Assembly: GCA_949318235.1 (NCBI GenBank)
Contig: OX439134.1
Coordinates: 19,150,556 to 19,214,555 of the forward strand
Reading direction: 5' to 3'
DNA: 64,000 nt
Source: Ecdyonurus torrentis
Lineage: Eukaryota; Arthropoda; Insecta; Ephemeroptera; Heptageniidae
Positions 59,815 through 64,000 of this stretch are shown piece by piece. A program made the position numbers and the translations under genes. How positions within the stretch are numbered: position 1 is the first letter of the stretch; each line of letters opens with the position of its first letter. The notes under the pieces are model-generated. The model was not told where the DNA came from. It ran no database searches and saw only the letters and a list, made by a program, of their open reading frames with translations.

Positions 59815-60177
59815 TCGATGTTGTTGTGAACAAAATGTCTATCTCGTATTTTGTCACGCGAAGCAAAATGTCACTCGAAGCAAAATCAAGATACTACATA
59901 CAAGATAGCGACGCCAACTGGTCCCATGTAAATTTTAGCGGCATTGTGATTGGTCAATATTGATCACGTGACGTTCAACTCGGGCGCTGATTGGCTTAGA
60001 GGCTCATTTTGAATTTCGCGGCGGCCCAATTTGGTCGAGCGTGTCCTTATCTTGTATGTAGGATCTTAGCAAAATATGTAACTCGAGCGCCATCTACATT
60101 ACGTTAGGGAACGAGACAGACATTTTTCTACCCATTAGAAAAAAATAAGATAGACATTTTGTTCGCAACAACATCGA
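59815..60177. mobile_element. Foldback MITE family H, copy 2, split
   Basis: Ends TCGATGTTGTTGTGAACAAA and GTTCGCAACAACATCGA, with ATGTCTATCTCGTATTTTGT arms. Relative to copy 1 it is interrupted by the element at 59894-60061. Confidence 0.85.
59894..60061. mobile_element. Nested element with promoter-like motif cluster
   Basis: 168 bp, perfect 14-bp inverted ends CTACATACAAGATA and TATCTTGTATGTAG. The inside is GC-richer than its surroundings and contains ATTGG (inverted CCAAT) at about 59951 and 59991, CCAAT at about 60028, GATCACGTGACGT between them, and GCGGCGG. Confidence 0.8.
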
Positions 60178-60348
60178 AGTGTCTTACTGCCTTGATTCCA
60201 CAGCCACATTATGGCAAGCAACACGTGGATACAATACTTGCATTGCACTGGAGTACCAATCTCTACCACTCGATAAGATCACAATATATTGCTCTATTCT
60301 TTTAACAAGCTGGTCAAATCACTGTTACTTATTCAACTGAAGTCTTAA

Positions 60349-60686
60349 AGTAATAGACCAGATGAAAACATAAGATTTTATATCACAAAACACTTGATAG
60401 GACTTACATACATAACTTTAGTTTGTCTCAAAACCCAACTGTAGCTCCGTAGCAGTGATCAGAAAATTTCGCACAACAATTTTTTTTTTTTTTTTTTTTT
60501 TTTTTTACTAATTTTTGCATGTTTCTGACGTCAGAAACATGAATAGTCACGCAAATTGCATACTTTATAGTATGCTCTCTCGTGGGGCTACATTAACATT
60601 CTGGTAAAATTTGTCATCAGTTTTGAAGATCCCATTTCGTGTTTAATCATAAAAGCACAAACATGTTGTTTTATGTGGTCAATGGC
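60349..60686 (-). mobile_element. TTAA-flanked MITE family B, copy 8
   Basis: TTAA at 60345-60348 and 60687-60690; TGACGTCA at 60526-60533. A 26-base T run (60481-60506) replaces the CATTTTCATA segment. Confidence 0.9.
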
Positions 60687-60899
60687 TTAAATCTTTGTTC
60701 ACAATAAGCTTTGCATAATTGGAATTGTTAATTATTTGATTTGAGCTCACTTAACAATTCCAATTATAAAAAGCATTATTGTATTTATTTATTGTATTGT
60801 TTTTTATGCACTCAAAAAAAACAACTCCAAACTCACTTTTTTTTTTTTTTTAGATACAACCTCTACGAAATGCATAATGTATGTACGGTCATTTTACTA

Positions 60900-60925
60900 A
60901 AAAAAAAAAAAAAAAAAAAAAAAAA
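60900..60925. repeat. Poly-A tract
   Basis: About 26 A inside a gene-free stretch (60691-61042). Confidence 0.9.
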
Positions 60926-61042
60926 TTCTATTGGCATACGGAAATGGCATGTATTTAAATGGAGTTTTGCGTCAACTGAAATCACCATCTGATTGCATTG
61001 AATGGCCATAAGCTAATAGAAATCCATTTGTAAGTAAAATTA

Positions 61043-61388
61043 CTGTAAAATGTCAAAGTACAGTACAAGTGTATTTTTACTAAATATTCAAACTTGCAAC
61101 GATGTAAGTATGATAAGTACAAAAGATACATGGGTTCTCCGTAAACATTAGAGTATACTCTCTACCATATTGCACTAGTATAGAGACAGTACCCATGCAC
61201 TATTGGTAGTGAGTAAACATTCACTGGTAGAGAGTTAACATTTTATATATTTAAAATCTATTATTGAGTTTCGTATAATTTTAGGGACTTTCTAATTTGA
61301 TGTACGCACATGAAAGTTTAGAGACAATGTTTAGTGATTAAACTACTAGTCTCTACTACTTTCTATGTAGATATCTGTTCTCTCAGTG
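61043..61388 (-). mobile_element. MITE family C copy
   Basis: ACATGGGTTCTCCGTAAACA, CAGTACCCATGCACTATTGG and CTGTTCTCTCAGTG at the right end with TA after it. The left end is eroded. Confidence 0.82.
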
Positions 61389-61472
61389 TATTTTGCTACG
61401 TATAAAATTGATAATATATAAGTGAAATAGAGAGTTGTTCTTTAGAGCAAAGTATAAGTAGAATAGAATGGA

Positions 61473-61495
61473 CCCACCCACCCAACCACCCACCC
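61473..61495 (-). other. G-quadruplex motif
   Basis: The minus strand has five GGG runs (495-493, 491-489, 483-481, 479-477, 475-473) separated by loops of 1, 5, 1 and 1 bases. This fits the standard G3+N1-7 quadruplex pattern and is an isolated C-rich patch in AT-rich DNA. Confidence 0.75.
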
Positions 61496-61769
61496 GCAGC
61501 CAAGTCAAGGCTCCAGTCAAGGAAGTTCAAATCAATATTTAACTACCTTCTTCCTATATATGTACTGTACTGTATGTGAACATACTAACCTCTTTACTAT
61601 TTTAGAAATAAAGTAAAAATAGCGCACTTACGTAACAATTTCTAACCAAAATCTATAATACAGAGCACACGGAGAAAAAACATGCATATTGTCATTGCAA
61701 TCTTTAAAGTCATGGACCATTATGATGTTTACAGAGTACTAATATGAAATCGACAGCCTCGCAACTATT

Positions 61770-61930
61770 ATATTATTATATATCTGCAAATCTCGCCTGG
61801 TCACACAAAATAGGTACAGGTTACAGGTAATACAGATAACACAGGAGATACCTACTTTGTGTGGCACGGCGAGATTTGTAGATACGTATTTTGTTTGACC
61901 AGGCGAGATTTGCAGATACATATAATAGCC
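61770..61930. repeat. Foldback repeat with a third half arm
   Basis: ATCTGCAAATCTCGCCTGGT appears inverted twice (GGCGAGATTTGTAGATACG and CCAGGCGAGATTTGCAGATA). ATTATATAT and ATATAATAG edges frame it. A 60-codon frame inside is an artefact. Confidence 0.75.
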
Positions 61931-61944
61931 GTAAGTCTGTCGAA

Positions 61945-62281
61945 ATAAAGTGATTTTACGTCTAAGGTCGAGTATATTTTAACTAAATATTCAGTCTTGT
62001 AGAGGCTAGAGTCGATGTAAGTATGATGCGTACAAAAGATACATGGGTTCTCTGTAAACATTAGAGTATACTCTCTACCACATTTCACTATAGTAGACAG
62101 TACCCATGTACTATTGGTATAGTGAGTAAACATTTTAAATGCTTTTAATCTATAGTATCGAATTTTGGTTCATTTTTAGATACTCCTCTATGCATTAGAA
62201 TTTAATGTAGGCACATGAATGTTTACAAACAATATTTAATGAGTATTAGTTTTAAATTAATGCTACTTTATATTCTCAAAG
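61945..62281 (-). mobile_element. MITE family C copy
   Basis: GTAGAGGCTAGAGTCGATGT, ACATGGGTTCTCTGTAAACA and GACAGTACCCATGTACTATT. It follows the foldback repeat. Confidence 0.82.
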
Positions 62282-62608
62282 TATTGCACGACAGAATTTG
62301 TGAAATTTACTTTTACAAGCGGTGTATATTTTAATAACAAAAAAATAATTTTTTTTAACGAGATTTGAGATATCGTGTGTAATTACCTAGTTACAGAGTA
62401 ATAAATAATAATAATGTTAAAATATCTAGAGCAATGGTTAATTTTTTTGTTTCGTTATGAAATATCTTGATTAGCTTGTTTATATGTAAAAAATAATTAA
62501 TTGTGCTAATGTATTCAATATTTATACACTACTGATAACATGCTTAACATGAAAATGTGAAACTGTTGCAGTACATTATTATAATGTCTGGCGCAAAGAA
62601 ATTCTGTT

Positions 62609-62652
62609 TTTTTTTTTTTTTTTTTTTTTTTATTTATTTTTTTTTTTTTTTT
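62609..62652. repeat. T-rich tract
   Basis: Two T runs separated by ATTTA, right against the next element. Confidence 0.9.
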
Positions 62653-62655
62653 GTA

Positions 62656-62871
62656 CAGTCGAAGACAAATAAAAGGTTACAATTTAAACGTGATCTATCT
62701 TTGCGCGCTTCAAAATTTTATGTGAAAACGAGATTCTCGTGCCACTAGAGGCCACCACAATCGCTTACGTTTAGAGTTCTCTTTCAGGTGAGCTGCTTGG
62801 CTGCTTGGCTTGCAAACCAAACAATCCTCGTGTTGCACGCTTATACGCACGTCGCTCTCCGCACCTCCACA

Positions 62872-62922
<51 letters not shown>

Positions 62923-63717
62923 GTTACAGCAGACAATATTGAACACGTTTTCTTCTCAAGCAAATGCTCAATATCAGTTTTTAAAAAAAATAAATAAATC
63001 TCCTAGATTTTTTCTTTTATTTAATTGAACATTTCTAAGAAATCATGAAATATATGACTCATTTATACGTTACATTCGTTAATATATATATTATATATTT
63101 TTATTTTACTATTCGAAAAAAAAGATAAAACATACCCAACTCAAACTCACTGCCAATCAAGTTACATACTTCATAACGAACATGTTTGGACATTAAGTCT
63201 GGATAAAAATATATTTATTAGGTAGCCTTTACCTTAAATATCAACTTTAGTATTTTAAATTTCAAGCAAATGTATAAATAAATAAACATACACACAAATA
63301 ATTAAATTTAATAAATAAATGAAACATATATAATAGGAATTTATTTCATTATGATTTTAAATATTCATTGAAATAACTTTCCTTCTATTTTTTTTTTCAA
63401 GAAAATTTTTTATTCTATGCATATTTGCTTGAGAACAAAATATATTTAATATTGTCTGCTGTCACAACGGCAGAGAGAGAGAGAGAGAGCATGATGTGGA
63501 GGTTTGGAGAGCAAAGTGCGTAAGCGTGCAACACGAGGATTGTTTGGTTTTGCCAGCCAAGCAGCCAAGCAGCCAAGAAGCTCACCTGAAAGAGAACTCT
63601 AAACGTAACCGATTGTGGTGGCCTCTAGTGGCACGAGAATCTCGTTTTCATATAAAGTTTTGAAGCGCGCAAATATAGATCACGTTTAAATTGTAACCTT
63701 TTATTTGTCTTCGACTG
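62656..63717. mobile_element. Long-inverted-repeat element, 1.06 kb
   Basis: TA at 62654-62655 and 63718-63719; ends CAGTCGAAGACAAATAAAAG and the complement. Arms of roughly 300 bp match through CGAGATTCTCGTGCCACTAG, a (CT)n tract (62877-62914) opposite a (GA)n tract (63472-63489), and CAGCAGACAATATT. The spacer 63000-63400 is AT-rich without a transposase. TA duplication and CAGT ends suggest the Tc1/mariner superfamily or a foldback element. Confidence 0.85.
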
Positions 63718-63719
63718 TA

Positions 63720-64000
63720 CTCTGAGCATACAAAGGAGTAGAGGCTAGTATTTTAAAACTGATACTGACTGCTTATGTTTACTCAAAATGCGGAAAAGGA
63801 AATGCCGGAAAAGGAAACCACGTGACGGTAAAAGTGGGAGGTAGCTCAGGCCTAGCTTGCTGCTAGTTTCAACTTTTCTGCCACTTTTACCGTCACGTGA
63901 TTTCCTCTTCAGGCACTTCCTTTTCCGGTTTTTAGAGTAAACATAAACACTCACTCTCTACTCTAATGCGCATAGAGAGTATTTAAAATAATCCAAAAGT
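63720..64000 (+). mobile_element. MITE family C copy, cut by window end
   Basis: Starts CTCTGAGCATACAAAGGAGT followed by AGAGGCTAG. After the D insertion it resumes with CTCTACTCTAATG and AGAGAGTATTTAAAATAAT. The rest lies beyond 64000. Confidence 0.75.
63774..63947. mobile_element. Foldback MITE family D, copy 2, nested in C
   Basis: Outer arms TATGTTTACTCAAAA and TTTTTAGAGTAAACATA. Inner arms GGAAAAGGAAACCACGTGAC, GGTAAAAGTGG and the complement. Two opposed frames are palindrome shadows. The stem contains GTCACGTGA-type E-boxes twice. Confidence 0.85.

Overview
The window is AT-rich (roughly 70% A+T by eye) eukaryotic nuclear DNA with spliceosomal introns, very long microsatellites, tRNA-derived SINEs, 5'-truncated non-LTR retrotransposons and dense MITEs. 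That suggests an invertebrate animal with a repeat-loaded genome. I cannot assign a phylum from sequence alone. There are no operons, ribosome-binding sites, phage genes or CRISPR arrays, and most long open frames are microsatellites or transposon pieces.

Genes: the one convincing host gene part is on the minus strand at the left edge. It is a 132-nt GC-rich exon (442 to 311) with an acceptor, two in-frame ATGs, a 40-codon signal-peptide-like start and a GTAAGT donor. The rest of that gene lies beyond position 1. A much weaker candidate first exon is at 33129-33195 (+). Retrotransposon coding remnants are at 19894-20061 (reverse transcriptase C-terminus) and, less surely, 54651-54902.

Repeats: I recognise about a dozen MITE families, named here only for this window. 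(1) TTAA-flanked families: A (30912, 41828, plus degenerate or half copies), B (eight clear copies plus a divergent one), F (five copies), and single palindromic elements at 10189, 17854, 45458 and 58366. (2) Family E, with CACGGA-like ends and an AT-rich TTATGCT interior, has about 20 copies spread over the whole window, in two subfamilies. (3) Family C has CACTSAGAAA-like ends and eight copies. (4) Family G has TATAGGGTCTATGC ends and five copies. (5) There are foldback elements D, H, I, J, a Tc1/mariner-type MITE at 50299, and a 1.06-kb long-inverted-repeat element at 62656-63717. SINEs with a class II tRNA-like head occur at 13853, 16667, 18420 and 24329; a second SINE type is at 41205.

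Layout: 0-5 kb, gene exon, then A, E, C, D and I. 5-13 kb, giant TTTA/TTCA array, H, F, E, a 0.5-kb palindrome and B. 13-20 kb, nested C/SINE/G, SINE inside E, a retrotransposon tail inside E, and large AT and CT arrays. 20-29 kb, F inside a palindrome, SINE, a 56-bp minisatellite and E copies. 29-45 kb, E with G and B inside, A, C, J, and B copies. 45-64 kb, TTAA element, E with a nested element, TTCA arrays, C with a Tc1-type MITE, B, F, H with a promoter-like insert, a G-quadruplex motif, C copies and the long-inverted-repeat element.

The best leads are: (a) a cluster of unrelated MITE families that nearly all carry the CRE/ATF palindrome TGACGTCA; (b) a set of exactly TTAA-flanked families with no transposase present, pointing to a piggyBac-like source elsewhere; (c) several nested insertions that allow relative dating; and (d) the secreted or membrane protein gene starting at the left edge.
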